From the NCBI GenBank assembly GCA_003248775.1, contig QFQX01000015.1:18267-82266 (forward strand): a stretch of 64,000 nt of DNA, read 5' to 3'. Both the position numbers and the translations under genes were made by a program. Origin of the DNA: Shinella sp. (GTDB lineage: Bacteria; Pseudomonadota; Alphaproteobacteria; Rhizobiales; Rhizobiaceae). Below are positions 26,826-37,290 of this stretch, piece by piece. Within the stretch, counting starts at the first letter, position 1. Each line of letters begins with the position of its first letter. Below the pieces are notes generated by a model. That model searched no databases. It saw only the letters and a list, made by a program, of their open reading frames with translations, and was not told the DNA's origin.

Positions 26826-28367
26826 ATGGATATTCACGATCAGTCGGCGGCCATCGAATTCCTCGGCAGCGCCGAAAACTACGGCTTCTCCGGACGGGTC
26901 GAGGTCATCGAGACCCATATCTCCTTCGTCTTTCTGATCGATGGCCGCGCCTTCAAGCTGAAGCGGGCGGTGAAACTGCCCTATGTCGATTTCTCCACCT
27001 ACGATCTGAGACTTTATTACTGTCAGCGCGAGGTCGAACTGAACGGCCGCGCGACCCCCGATCTCTATCTCGGCATCCGCCGGATCACCCGCGAAGCAGA
27101 TGGCCGGCTTACCTTTGACGGAACCGGCAAACCGGTCGATGTGATCGTCGAGATGACCCGCTTTGCCCAACACGACCTTTTCGACCGCATGGCGCAGGAA
27201 GGCAGGCTGACAACCCGGATCATGGAGGAAACCGCCGGTCTCGTCGCCAGCTTCCATGCAAAGGCGCCCGTCGTTCATGCCGGCAGCGGCTCCGCAAATC
27301 TGGCCGGCGTGCTCGATATCAACGAGGCCGGTTTCGCCACCAGCCATGTCTTTCCGCCGGAAGAAATAGCGCATCTGGCCAAGGCTTTCCGCGCTTCCTG
27401 GCAAGGCCATGCATCGCTGATGGACAGCCGCGAGGAGCAGGACAAGGTGCGCCTCTGTCACGGCGACCTGCACCTCCGGAACCTCTTCATGAGCGCTGCG
27501 GGTCCGCGCATGTTCGATTGCATCGACTTCAACGACCAGATCGCCACCGTCGACGTGCTCTACGATCTTGCCTTTCTGTTGATGGATCTCTGGCATCGTG
27601 GTTTCCCGGACTTCGCCAACATCGTGATGAACCGCTATCTCGACCGCACCGGCGACGATGAAGGCTACGCTCTGCTGCCCTTTTTCATGGCCGTGCGGGC
27701 CGCGGTGCGCGCGCATGTGACGGGAACCCAGATCGAGGAAGCAGGCGATGCCGATGGCAACCTGACGAAAAGCGCCAGAGGCTACTTCGCCTTCGCGGCC
27801 GAACTGCTGAAGCCCGGCATGCCTCGACTGATTGCGATCGGCGGGCTCAGCGGCTCCGGCAAGTCGACACTGGCCGATGCGCTTGCGCCACGGCTTGGAA
27901 CAGCCCCTGGAGCCCGGCTTCTGGAAAGCGACCGCTTACGCAAGGCGATGTTCGGCATAGCCGTCGACGAGCGTCTGCCGCTTGAAGCCTACCGGCCCGA
28001 AGTTTCGCAAAAGGTTTATGATAACCTCGCCACCCGCGCCGCGAAAATCATCGCCGGGAATGGTGCAGTCGTCGTGGATGCCGTGTTCGACCGGCCGGAA
28101 GAACGCAGGCACATCGAGGCCGTTGCAGCCGAGGCCGGAATAGCTTTCACCGGCATCTGGCTGGAAGCGGATGCCGAAACGTTGAAAGTCAGGATCGCCA
28201 ACCGCCCGCAGGGACAGTCGGATGCGACGACGGATATTCTGGAACGCCAGCTTGCGAAGGATATCGGTGAAATGAACTGGATCCGGCTCGTAACAACGGT
28301 GCCGACCACTGAACTTGTGGAGAGGGTGCTAGCCCTCGCCGCAAAATCCGAATCCGTCTGCGCCTGA
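26826..28367 (+). CDS. Bifunctional APH-like / P-loop ATPase (kinase) protein
   Basis: A 513-residue protein in two parts. The first (about 1-330) is aminoglycoside-phosphotransferase-like, with CHGDLHLRNLF as catalytic loop and FDCIDFND as the metal-binding segment. The second (about 335-513) is a small P-loop kinase with Walker A GGLSGSGKSTLADAL and LESDRLRKAMFG. The combination is a widespread bacterial family without a proven substrate. The ATG at 26826 has GGAGG just upstream and gives the usual MDIHDQS-like N-terminus; an ATG at 26802 also has a good ribosome site. It appears monocistronic. Confidence 0.75.
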   Translation: MDIHDQSAAIEFLGSAENYGFSGRVEVIETHISFVFLIDGRAFKLKRAVKLPYVDFSTYDLRLYYCQREVELNGRATPDLYLGIRRITREADGRLTFDGTGKPVDVIVEMTRFAQHDLFDRMAQEGRLTTRIMEETAGLVASFHAKAPVVHAGSGSANLAGVLDINEAGFATSHVFPPEEIAHLAKAFRASWQGHASLMDSREEQDKVRLCHGDLHLRNLFMSAAGPRMFDCIDFNDQIATVDVLYDLAFLLMDLWHRGFPDFANIVMNRYLDRTGDDEGYALLPFFMAVRAAVRAHVTGTQIEEAGDADGNLTKSARGYFAFAAELLKPGMPRLIAIGGLSGSGKSTLADALAPRLGTAPGARLLESDRLRKAMFGIAVDERLPLEAYRPEVSQKVYDNLATRAAKIIAGNGAVVVDAVFDRPEERRHIEAVAAEAGIAFTGIWLEADAETLKVRIANRPQGQSDATTDILERQLAKDIGEMNWIRLVTTVPTTELVERVLALAAKSESVCA

Positions 28368-28467
28368 GAGATCATCGGTCGGGACGAGCGTAAGCCTTTC
28401 CTGACAGAATCCATTGTCTCAAAGAAAATGCCGCGTCTGGAGTTCTAAGCTTCGGCGCGGACCGGGC

Positions 28468-28926
28468 TCAAAAAGCGGTGCCCCGCGACAACAGCCAGCG
28501 CAGCATCCGGGCAAGATCGCGGGCCACCCAGCCGGAATTGCGGCCTGATGAGGCCGTGAGATCCATATCCTCGAAAAAACAGACGAGGCGGTGGTCGTCC
28601 ACCGCCAGAAACGTCCAGCCGATCTGCTTGGCGCCGACAGTCGTCGCCCTGACCTTTTCGGCGAGGAAATCCGCCGGCGTCGACGGATCGGCGATAATCA
28701 CGACATTGCAACGGGTGGTGTTGGCGTAGACGTTGAGGAGCGCATCGACGCAATCCTCCTGCGATACACGCAGCCAGCGTTCGTCGCGGGCAATGATGCT
28801 CACATGCTCGGGCGGTTTAGACGCCATGACTTCGAGGCCGGCATCGACACAGGCCTGAGGCAGAACCATATCGAGCCAGGACTCGATCAACGCATATTCC
28901 GCCTCATAGGCCTGCAGCAATTCCAT
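28468..28926 (-). CDS. Hypothetical protein
   Basis: A 152-residue soluble, acidic protein that I do not recognise. It begins MELLQAYEAEYALIESWL and has a central beta-alpha pattern (CNVVIIADPSTPADFLAEKVRA, IGWTFLAVDDHRLVCFFEDMDLT). It ends in a helical RDLARMLRWLLSRG. The start at 28926 is preceded on the coding strand by GAGGGAT. It lies 263 bases downstream of tonB on the same strand with no gene between. Codon use resembles its neighbours, so it is likely real. Confidence 0.6.
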   Translation of the reverse strand: MELLQAYEAEYALIESWLDMVLPQACVDAGLEVMASKPPEHVSIIARDERWLRVSQEDCVDALLNVYANTTRCNVVIIADPSTPADFLAEKVRATTVGAKQIGWTFLAVDDHRLVCFFEDMDLTASSGRNSGWVARDLARMLRWLLSRGTAF

Positions 28927-29189
28927 GAAATCCCTCGGGCTCCGTCGACAGCTAAACCTGTACGACGCGGCGCAACATGGCAAGGGGCTTGCAAGCTTAC
29001 CGGAGATTGAACCGAACCGGTGCAGTGATCGTCTTGTTGACGCCCGGCGGTGGGAGGACAGAGGACACGTTTCACCCAAGACAAATTCGAGTTAAGGCCG
29101 ATTGAATGCCAATCAATTAGCCTGATTGTTTGAAGACCCTAGCGAGGTCAGCAAACACGCTCTATCCGTCAACACCATTTGGCATGGAA

Positions 29190-30116
29190 TTATCTAGCGT
29201 CAAACTTTACAGCAACAGACAAATGGTTGGCAACGTTATCTACCGGAGGCGGGAGCGGTGAAGAGCGACGTACGATAGCGATAGCGGCTGCCTCCAATGC
29301 TGCATCGCCCGACGCACTCTTCGCGGAAACAGAAAGTACGTTCCCGGAACCATCAAACGTGAAGTACAAATTTACGACCGTCGACTGCTTCACAGGCACG
29401 GTCTTTGCGCGCCGAACGATGTGAGCCCGAACACGGTCCATCCATTTTGCGGGCGACATGCTGTTGTTACCGCCGCTGCTCGTCTGCCTAGCCGCAGTGC
29501 GATCAGACTTGGTCGTGTCAAGCTTTGCCTGACGGGCGGCCTGAGAGGCGGGAGGCTGTGGCGTCGGCTTTTTCCTCTCAACCTTCTTTTCCGGCTTCTT
29601 CTTGGGCTGTTCCTCGACCTTCCTCGGTTCGGGAGGGCGAACCACAGGGATCGGCACAGCAACATTTTCGAGTTGAGCCAAAACCTGCTGTTCGATCGGG
29701 TCTATCTCTTCCACGACTTCCGGCGGCGGCTCCTCGACTGGCTCCGGCAAGGGCTCCGGTTCTGGTGGTGGCAATTCTTCAACCACTTCTTCGACGGGTT
29801 CGGGCGTTGGTTCCGGCTCGGGCACCGGCGGAGGCTCCAAAATTGGCTCCGGAATGACGGATTCCGATTTCACATCTTCCGCATCCACCTGATCATTGAC
29901 GATCTGTTCTTCTTCGGTATTTGCAGCTTCCGGCACATCCGCCATCTCAATCATGATCGCAGCCGGAGGCGCGGGATCACCCACAGGCTCCGGCGTCGAC
30001 CGCATCAGAAAGGCGACAGCGCCCGCATGGGCGCTCGCCACCAGCACGGCGGCGGAGGACCACAGCAACAGTTCTCCAGCGGAGAACCGGGACCGATATC
30101 CGCCAGGGCCAGTCAT
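29190..30116 (-). CDS. tonB: TonB-family energy transducer
   Basis: A 308-residue protein with a cytoplasmic stub, one N-terminal membrane helix (about 12-38), and a long Pro/Glu-rich periplasmic spacer (PEP, PEE repeats) followed by a Lys/Pro-rich part (EEQPKKKPEKKVERKK). The C-terminal TonB domain reads VVNLYFTFDGSGNVLSVSAKSASGDAALEAAAI. It spans the periplasm and energises outer-membrane receptors with ExbB/ExbD. The start overlaps the exbD stop by 4 bases (ATGA-type coupling), making exbB-exbD-tonB one operon. Confidence 0.9.
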   Translation of the reverse strand: MTGPGGYRSRFSAGELLLWSSAAVLVASAHAGAVAFLMRSTPEPVGDPAPPAAIMIEMADVPEAANTEEEQIVNDQVDAEDVKSESVIPEPILEPPPVPEPEPTPEPVEEVVEELPPPEPEPLPEPVEEPPPEVVEEIDPIEQQVLAQLENVAVPIPVVRPPEPRKVEEQPKKKPEKKVERKKPTPQPPASQAARQAKLDTTKSDRTAARQTSSGGNNSMSPAKWMDRVRAHIVRRAKTVPVKQSTVVNLYFTFDGSGNVLSVSAKSASGDAALEAAAIAIVRRSSPLPPPVDNVANHLSVAVKFDAR

Positions 30117-30604
30117 GGGGTCTGACCTTCGGCAGGAGCAGCCGGTACATCGGAGGTCGACGCAGCGGATGCCTGTGCCGCAGGCAGCGTTTCAAGGCCG
30201 ACCAAGGCGATCTTCAGGTATCCGGCGTCACGCAGGAGGTTCATCACCTCCATGAACGCGCCGTAATCGACAGCCTTGTCGGCGCGCAGGAAGATGCGCG
30301 CATCCTTGTTGCCCTCGGTCAACCTGTCGAGGTCCGCGCCAAGGGCTTCACGCGCCACGGTCTCGTTGCCGAGCGCCAGCGACATGTCTTCCTTCAGCGT
30401 CACATAAACAGGTTCGTCCGGACGCTCCGCCGGCTTGGCGGTGGAGGCAGGCAGATCGACGCTGACATCGACGGTGGCAAGCGGCGCAGCCACCATGAAG
30501 ATGATCAGCAACACAAGCATGACGTCGATGAACGGCGTAACGTTGATCTCGTGGCTTTCCTGGAGTTCGTCTCCGGAATGGTTTTCGCGAATGCCGCCTG
30601 CCAT
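30113..30604 (-). CDS. exbD: ExbD biopolymer transport protein
   Basis: A 163-residue protein with a single N-terminal membrane helix (VMLVLLIIFMVAAPLA). It carries the essential aspartate in NVTPFIDVMLVLL and a periplasmic domain with FLRADKAVDYGAFMEVMNLLRDAGY. Together with ExbB it forms the proton channel that powers TonB. It starts 5 bases after the exbB stop and is translationally coupled to tonB. Confidence 0.92.
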   Translation of the reverse strand: MAGGIRENHSGDELQESHEINVTPFIDVMLVLLIIFMVAAPLATVDVSVDLPASTAKPAERPDEPVYVTLKEDMSLALGNETVAREALGADLDRLTEGNKDARIFLRADKAVDYGAFMEVMNLLRDAGYLKIALVGLETLPAAQASAASTSDVPAAPAEGQTP

Positions 30605-30609
30605 CTTAC

Positions 30610-31788
<1,179 letters not shown>

Positions 31789-31877
31789 TGGGAGCTCCTT
31801 TTGGCAATGACTGAACAGGACAAGGCGGCCCAACCCGCTTAGGATCGGGTGGACAACGACTTTGTCTTCGATAGTAA

Positions 31878-31898
31878 ACTTGACTTATTTTGACAAGT
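31878..31898 (-). promoter_or_regulatory. Inverted repeat and candidate promoter for exbB-exbD-tonB
   Basis: Arms ACTTGAC and GACAAGT flank a 7-base AT-rich centre, about 90 bases before the exbB start. On the exbB strand TTGTCA (-35-like) is followed after 17 bases by TATCGA (-10-like), so a protein bound to this repeat would cover the -35 region. The operon type suggests an iron-responsive regulator (RirA, Irr or Fur), but the sequence does not match an Irr or RirA consensus I can recall. Confidence 0.4.
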
Positions 31899-32120
31899 AA
31901 TAAACCGGATAGAAACCAAAAAAACACGACAAAAAGACACAAGAAATCGCGGGGAGGCGCCGTGAGCCGTTTTGGACGAGGGTTGGGCAGAGACACGCCA
32001 TACGCGTGCCCCATGCCGATTTGATCGTTATCAAGGCGGCCGCCCTCACGATGATTATGCTGCACAACATCCAGAGCGTTTCTGGCAACCAGGGAAGTTA
32101 ACGTGGCACGGGAGGCCTTC

Positions 32121-34514
32121 ATGTCCGCAGATTTGCAAACCATCGCATGGTTCGAAAACCTCAAACGCGAGGACGTCGCCCGGGTAGGAGGCAAGAATGC
32201 CTCACTGGGAGAGATGGTCCGGACGCTGGCCGCAGAGGGCATAAGGGTTCCACCGGGTTTCGCCACCACGGCCGACGCTTACTGGAATTACGTCGAAGCC
32301 AACAAGCTGAGGGACCGGATGACCTCGCTGCTGGCCGAATGGGAAGCGGGCAAGGCAACGCTTGCCGAAACCGGTCAGGCGATCCGCAACATCTTCCTTA
32401 AGGGCGATTGGCCCTCAGAAACCGAAACCGCGATCCGCGCGGCCTATCGCGAGCTTTCAAGACGCGCAGGCCTCGATGAGGTCGAGGTTGCCGTGCGCTC
32501 CAGCGCCACGGCGGAAGACCTGCCGGATGCGAGCTTCGCCGGCCAGCAGGAAACCTTCCTGAACATCAAGGGCGAGGCCGCCCTGATCGACGCCTGCCGC
32601 CGCTGCTACGCCTCGCTGTTTACCGACCGCGCCATCAGCTACCGCAAGGCCAAGGGCTTCGACCACATGAAGGTCGCTCTCTCCATCGGCGTGCAGCGCA
32701 TGGTGCGCTCCGATATCGGCGGCTCCGGCGTCATGTTCTCCATCGACACCGAAACCGGCTTCGACAAGGTGGTGCTGATCAATGCCGCCTGGGGGCTCGG
32801 TGAAAACGTCGTGCAGGGGGCGGTCGACCCTGACGAATATCAGGTGTTCAAGCCTCTGCTTGCCGACGCCGCGCTGAAGCCGCTGATCGAGAAGAAGAAG
32901 GGCGCCAAGGCGATCAAGATGATCTACGCGACCGGAGAGAAGCCGACGCGTAACGTGCCGACTTCCAAGGCCGAGCGCGCGTCCTACGTGCTGAGCGACC
33001 CGGAAATCCTCGATCTCGCCCGCTGGGCGGTGATCATCGAGACACATTACGGTTGCCCCATGGACATGGAATGGGCGCGCGACGGCAAGACGGGCGAGAT
33101 GTTCATCGTCCAGGCCCGTCCGGAAACCGTTCAGGCGCGACGTGGCGCCGGCGTCTTCAAATCCTACAGCATCAACAACAAGGGCAAGGTGCTCGCCAAG
33201 GGCCTGTCGATCGGCGATGCCGTGGCCAGCGGACAGGTTTGCCTCATCGAAAGCGTCAAGGACATAGACCAGTTCATCGACGGCTCCATTCTCGTCACCC
33301 AGACCACCGACCCCGACTGGGTTCCAATCATGAAGCGGGCCGCAGCCATTGTGACGGATCACGGTGGGCGGACCTCGCATGCCGCCATCGTCAGCCGCGA
33401 ACTCGGCCTGCCGGCCGTGGTCGGCACCGGCAATGCCACCGAACTGCTGCACAGCGGCGAAGAGGTGACGATTTCCTGCGCCGAAGGCGACGAAGGTTTC
33501 GTCTACGAGGGCATTGCGGACTATGCGGTCAGGGAACTCGACGTCAGCGACCTGCCCTCGACCCGCACGCAGGTCATGCTCAATCTCGCCAATCCCGGCT
33601 CCGCCTTCCGCTGGTGGCGCATGCCTTCCGACGGCATTGGCCTTGCCCGCATGGAATTCGTCGTCAGCAATGCCATCCGGGTCCATCCGATGGCGCTCGT
33701 CCATTTCGACTGCCTGAAAGACGAGGCAGCCAGGGGCGAAATCGCCGCGCTGACCGCCGGCTACGACGACAAGACCGATTACTTCGTCGAGAAGCTCGCC
33801 CGTGGCCTTGCCCGCCTCGCCGCCGCCGTCCATCCGAAGCCGGTAATCGTTCGCATGAGCGACTTCAAGACCAACGAATATGCCGGTCTTCTGGGTGGCG
33901 CGGAATTCGAGCCGGACGAAGAAAACCCGATGATCGGCTTCCGCGGCGCATCGCGCTACTATTCGCCGCGATACCGGGAGGGCTTTTCGCTGGAATGCAA
34001 GGCCATCAGGCGGCTGCGCGACGAGATGGGCTTCACCAATGTCGTCGTCATGATCCCCTTCTGCCGCTCGGTCGGAGAAGCGGACAAGGTGCTTGCGGTG
34101 ATGGCAGAGAATGGCCTGAAGCGTGGTGAAAACGGCCTGCAGGTCTATGTGATGTGCGAGATTCCCTCGAACGTCATCCTCGCTGCCAAGTTTGCCGATC
34201 GCTTCGACGGCTTCTCCATCGGCTCGAACGACCTCACTCAGCTGACCCTCGGCGTCGACCGCGATTCCGGTGAACTGGCCGATCTGTTCGACGAACAGGA
34301 CGAAGCCGTGAAATGGATGATCGAGAGGGTCATTACGGAAGCCAACAAGGCCGGGGCCAAGATAGGCCTTTGCGGTCAGGCTCCAAGCGACCATCCGGAA
34401 TTCGCCGAGTTTCTGGTGAAGTGCGGTATCGACTCCATGTCGGTAAGCCCCGACAGCTTCATGGAGGTGAAGCGCAAGGTCGCGGAAACCGAAGCCGCTC
34501 TCGGACTTCGTTGA
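32121..34514 (+). CDS. ppsA: Phosphoenolpyruvate synthase
   Basis: A 797-residue PEP synthase (pyruvate, water dikinase). It has an N-terminal ATP-grasp-like nucleotide domain (VGGKNASLGEMV, AVRSSATAEDLPDASFAGQQETFLN), a central phospho-histidine domain (TDHGGRTSHAAIVSRELGLPAVVG) and a C-terminal PEP/pyruvate barrel (FSIGSNDLTQLTLGVDRD, GLCGQAPSDHPEF). It converts pyruvate to PEP for gluconeogenesis. ATG 32121 is chosen because GGGAGG lies 7 bases upstream; a GTG at 32103 is in frame but has no ribosome site. Confidence 0.93.
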   Translation: MSADLQTIAWFENLKREDVARVGGKNASLGEMVRTLAAEGIRVPPGFATTADAYWNYVEANKLRDRMTSLLAEWEAGKATLAETGQAIRNIFLKGDWPSETETAIRAAYRELSRRAGLDEVEVAVRSSATAEDLPDASFAGQQETFLNIKGEAALIDACRRCYASLFTDRAISYRKAKGFDHMKVALSIGVQRMVRSDIGGSGVMFSIDTETGFDKVVLINAAWGLGENVVQGAVDPDEYQVFKPLLADAALKPLIEKKKGAKAIKMIYATGEKPTRNVPTSKAERASYVLSDPEILDLARWAVIIETHYGCPMDMEWARDGKTGEMFIVQARPETVQARRGAGVFKSYSINNKGKVLAKGLSIGDAVASGQVCLIESVKDIDQFIDGSILVTQTTDPDWVPIMKRAAAIVTDHGGRTSHAAIVSRELGLPAVVGTGNATELLHSGEEVTISCAEGDEGFVYEGIADYAVRELDVSDLPSTRTQVMLNLANPGSAFRWWRMPSDGIGLARMEFVVSNAIRVHPMALVHFDCLKDEAARGEIAALTAGYDDKTDYFVEKLARGLARLAAAVHPKPVIVRMSDFKTNEYAGLLGGAEFEPDEENPMIGFRGASRYYSPRYREGFSLECKAIRRLRDEMGFTNVVVMIPFCRSVGEADKVLAVMAENGLKRGENGLQVYVMCEIPSNVILAAKFADRFDGFSIGSNDLTQLTLGVDRDSGELADLFDEQDEAVKWMIERVITEANKAGAKIGLCGQAPSDHPEFAEFLVKCGIDSMSVSPDSFMEVKRKVAETEAALGLR

Positions 34515-34537
34515 GCGAGGGCCTCTGATCAAATAGA

Positions 34538-34561
34538 ACGGACGGAAGTATTTCCGTCCGT
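34538..34561. terminator. Bidirectional hairpin between ppsA and the PfkB kinase gene
   Basis: A perfect 10-bp stem ACGGACGGAA / TTCCGTCCGT with a GTAT loop, placed between the two convergent genes. T-runs are poor, so efficiency is uncertain. Confidence 0.65.
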
Positions 34562-34597
34562 CTCATTAACAGGGTTCGCGATCACTTACGGGCGAAG

Positions 34598-35521
34598 TCA
34601 GCCCTTGTTGGCGTCGTAGAGGCCCAGAATATCCGCCTGCCGGCAAAGCTCGGTGCCCGATGTCATCACCGCTGCGGCACCAGCCGCCATGCCGAGACGG
34701 AAGGCGTCGACGATATCACGCCCCTCGGACAGCGACCATGTCATGCCCGCCACGAAGCTGTCGCCGGCACCGACCGCCGATTGCACCGTCACCTTGATTG
34801 CGGGAACGCGCGTGATGCTGTCGGCGCTGACCAGAACCGCCCCGTCGGCACCGAGTGTTACGGCGATATACTGCGCGGCTCCGCGATGGATGACTTCCTG
34901 AGCCGCTGGACCGACGCTTTCGTGGTCCAGCTTGCGTCCGACGAGCCCTTCGAGCTCGCCAAGGCTCGGCTTCACCAGAAAGACATGGCAGCTTGCGAGT
35001 GTTTCGCGGAGCGCTTCACCGGAGGTATCCAGCACGAAGCGCTGTCCCTTCCGCTGGGCGATTTCGGCCATGCGAAGATAGGTATCCATCGGCACGCCGC
35101 GCGGCAGGCTGCCGCTCGCAACGATGTAATCCGCATCGCTGGTTTCGAGCAGATCGAAGACCGGCGCGAGTTCCGCGTCGCTGACCAGCGGCCCCTCGGG
35201 CACGAAGCGATATTCGAGGTTGGTCGAAAGCTCATGCACATTGTAGGCGACCCGCACCGGATCGTGGATCTTCATCACATGCTGCTGGATGCCGAGCGGC
35301 CGCAGCATGGTTTCCAACAGTTCCCCGGTCGCTCCGCCGGAAAGGTAAAGCAGTTCGCAATGACCGCCGAGTTCGACGATGATGCGCGCGACATTGATGC
35401 CGCCGCCGCCCGCATGCTGACGCTGGTTATGCGTGCGGGTCTTGTGCGTGTGCCGCACTTCGTCCGCGTCGCTGGAAATATCGATAGCGGGATTGAGTGC
35501 GATGGAGAGAATTTTCGACAT
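34598..35521 (-). CDS. PfkB-family sugar-phosphate kinase (1-phosphofructokinase/6-phosphofructokinase II-like)
   Basis: A 307-residue ribokinase-fold kinase. It begins ILSIALNPAIDIS, as in FruK, LacC and PfkB. It has the GGGGINVARIIVELGG substrate lid and the catalytic anion-hole motif VGAGDSFVAGM near the C-terminus (Asp as base). It probably phosphorylates fructose 1-phosphate, fructose 6-phosphate or tagatose 6-phosphate; the exact sugar cannot be decided. ATG 35521 gives the family N-terminus. It lies about 100 bases downstream of a phosphoribosyltransferase gene on the same strand. Confidence 0.85.
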   Translation of the reverse strand: MSKILSIALNPAIDISSDADEVRHTHKTRTHNQRQHAGGGGINVARIIVELGGHCELLYLSGGATGELLETMLRPLGIQQHVMKIHDPVRVAYNVHELSTNLEYRFVPEGPLVSDAELAPVFDLLETSDADYIVASGSLPRGVPMDTYLRMAEIAQRKGQRFVLDTSGEALRETLASCHVFLVKPSLGELEGLVGRKLDHESVGPAAQEVIHRGAAQYIAVTLGADGAVLVSADSITRVPAIKVTVQSAVGAGDSFVAGMTWSLSEGRDIVDAFRLGMAAGAAAVMTSGTELCRQADILGLYDANKG

Positions 35522-35620
35522 GCCCGAAGCTACCGTTCCAATATGACAAATCAAAGAAAACAACCCGGGCGATAAAAGGCTTGCCCGGCCGATCCGGTAT
35601 AGCCGCGAAGCACGCCTCGT

Positions 35621-36322
35621 TCAACGCTCCCAAAGGCGGAGGGGCCCAGCAACCCAGCCGCCATCGGCGCTACGGACGAGAAGCGGCGTAGAAAAAGCTG
35701 CAACGATGCGGTCGGGCCATTGAGCGCCAATCGCCGCCATGGCGTTGCGCCAGCGATCCGTCTGCAGCATGGCCGCCCCGATCGCCACCGGCTCGACCCC
35801 GACCGCCGCAAGCAGGGAAAGCCCTGCCGCCATGGAAGCGCCGCTCGATATCACGTCATCGATCAGCACGACCCGGCGTCCCTGGATGAGCGGCAGCATT
35901 CGCGGATCGACATAAAGCCGCTTCTGCTGGAGGGGCGTGGTGATCGAGGTCAGCGGAACGGACAGTTCGTCCTCATACCAGAACTTGCGCGAAGTCCCGA
36001 GCGGCACATAACGGGTATGCCCCAGCGCCTCGGCCACAGCCGCCGCAAGCGTCAAGCCGAGTGTCGGAAGTCCGACGACAACCTCCGGCCGATACGCTTG
36101 GAGCTTTGCGGCAACGTCTTCGGCAAGGGCGCGCAGCACCGCAAAGCTCGCCTGATTGACGATCAGCGAGGCGATCCCGTGCTCACCGTCCGCGAGCGTG
36201 CGGATCGGCAGGAGCATCTGCCTGCCATCATCCAGCGTGGCCGGAAAGCGCGCCTCATGCGGACCGGAAGGATCGAAACTGCCGGCCGGATGAATGTCCT
36301 GCCAAAAGTCGTGGGGCTGCAT
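35621..36322 (-). CDS. Phosphoribosyltransferase family protein
   Basis: A 233-residue type I phosphoribosyltransferase-fold protein. The PRPP-binding loop is RVVLIDDVISSGASMAAG, and a second element is VVVGLPTLGLTLAAAVAEALG. KFWYEDELSVPLTSIT is an adenine-PRT-like hood segment. The substrate is unknown. ATG 36322 is preferred because it opens with the MQPHDFW segment; the longer ATG at 36352 adds only ten residues. It is divergent from ribE. Confidence 0.75.
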   Translation of the reverse strand: MQPHDFWQDIHPAGSFDPSGPHEARFPATLDDGRQMLLPIRTLADGEHGIASLIVNQASFAVLRALAEDVAAKLQAYRPEVVVGLPTLGLTLAAAVAEALGHTRYVPLGTSRKFWYEDELSVPLTSITTPLQQKRLYVDPRMLPLIQGRRVVLIDDVISSGASMAAGLSLLAAVGVEPVAIGAAMLQTDRWRNAMAAIGAQWPDRIVAAFSTPLLVRSADGGWVAGPLRLWER

Positions 36323-36544
36323 CGGGAATGTCCTTCCATGTCGTTCGGTCACCGAACCGTCTTTCGCTTCATCGCAAAGCGTGCCTCTGTTTGCAATTCC
36401 GAAAGAACCGGGAAAAGACCGTTCAGAAAATCTTGACTCAGCGTCCCGATTTCGCGGTTGTCTTTGGCCGGGCAGGCATTACTTTTGTGGGGATTTCGCT
36501 CACGTTCCGGCGGTTGCCCGCCGAGGAAACACACAGGATTGGCA

Positions 36545-37171
36545 ATGTATACCGGTATCGTTCAGACCGTGGCTCCCGTCACCGACATCATCCGCCATGA
36601 CGGTTACACCACGCTCTCCGTCGAACTTCCCGAACACCTGCTCGAGGACCTGCAGATCGGCGGCAGCGTTTCGGTGGAGGGCGTCTGCCTCTCGGCAACC
36701 TCGATCAGCGGCAAAACCGTGACCTTCGACGCCATGGATGCGACCCTGTCGCGCACCAATCTCGGCACGCTGCATCAGGGCGATGACGTCAACATCGAGC
36801 GCTCGGCCAAGCCGACCGACGAGAATGGCGGCCACGCCATCGCCGGCCATATCGCCACAACTGCGAAGCTGGTGGATGCGAAAATGGAAATGCCGGGCGC
36901 CTTCATCCGCTTCGCGGTGCCGGAGGAATGGGCGAAATACGTCTTCCCGCGTGGTTTTCTCGCGGTCAACGGCGCGAGCCTGACGGTCGCTGATGCAGAC
37001 CAGAACGAATTCACCATCAACCTCATTCCCGAAACTCTGCGCCAGACCACATTCCCGCGCTACAAGCCGGGCGACGAGCTGAATATCGAGGTCGATCACC
37101 AGACCATGGTGATGGTCGACGTCGTCGAGCGGACCCTGACACGGCTTCTGGATCAGCGCCGTCCGGCCTGA
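36545..37171 (+). CDS. ribE: Riboflavin synthase alpha chain
   Basis: A 208-residue protein built from two lumazine-binding repeats. The first opens with the invariant MYTGIVQ, and the second runs from about residue 97 (GHAIAGHIATTAKLVD). VNGASLTVAD and INLIPETLRQTT are the second-repeat substrate contacts. It dismutates two 6,7-dimethyl-8-ribityllumazine molecules into riboflavin. It stands alone here rather than in a rib operon. I looked for an FMN riboswitch in the roughly 200-base leader and did not find its conserved segments. Confidence 0.9.
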   Translation: MYTGIVQTVAPVTDIIRHDGYTTLSVELPEHLLEDLQIGGSVSVEGVCLSATSISGKTVTFDAMDATLSRTNLGTLHQGDDVNIERSAKPTDENGGHAIAGHIATTAKLVDAKMEMPGAFIRFAVPEEWAKYVFPRGFLAVNGASLTVADADQNEFTINLIPETLRQTTFPRYKPGDELNIEVDHQTMVMVDVVERTLTRLLDQRRPA

Positions 37172-37189
37172 TCCTCCTGCCGGTCCTGG

Positions 37190-37290
37190 AGTTTGTCAGG
37201 GAAAAGTGGACACCGCTTTTCCCGAAAAGACAAACGAAAAACAAAAGAATCCAGAGTCTGTCAGGTTCAGTACGAACCTGACAGACTCTA
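37190..37290. repeat. RIME-type mosaic element (two palindromes)
   Basis: Two adjacent large palindromes. The first runs from GTTTGTC (37191-37197) to GACAAAC (37229-37235) with an inner GGAAAAG/CTTTTCC stem. The second has 16-base arms, 37253-37268 and 37274-37289, around AGTAC with perfect pairing. This is the architecture of rhizobial intergenic mosaic elements. The right end contains the stop codon of the response-regulator gene, so the element supplies the last codon and probably the terminator for both convergent genes. Confidence 0.75.

Noticed and set aside
29179..29424. 81-codon plus-strand frame at the 3' end of tonB
   Set aside because: Antisense to the TonB C-terminal domain, with no family match.
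32457..34532. 691-codon minus-strand open frame antisense to ppsA
   Set aside because: It lies entirely within the PEP synthase gene, has no recognisable domain, and reflects codon bias.
36353..36544. FMN riboswitch upstream of ribE
   Set aside because: The conserved FMN-aptamer segments could not be found in the leader on either strand.
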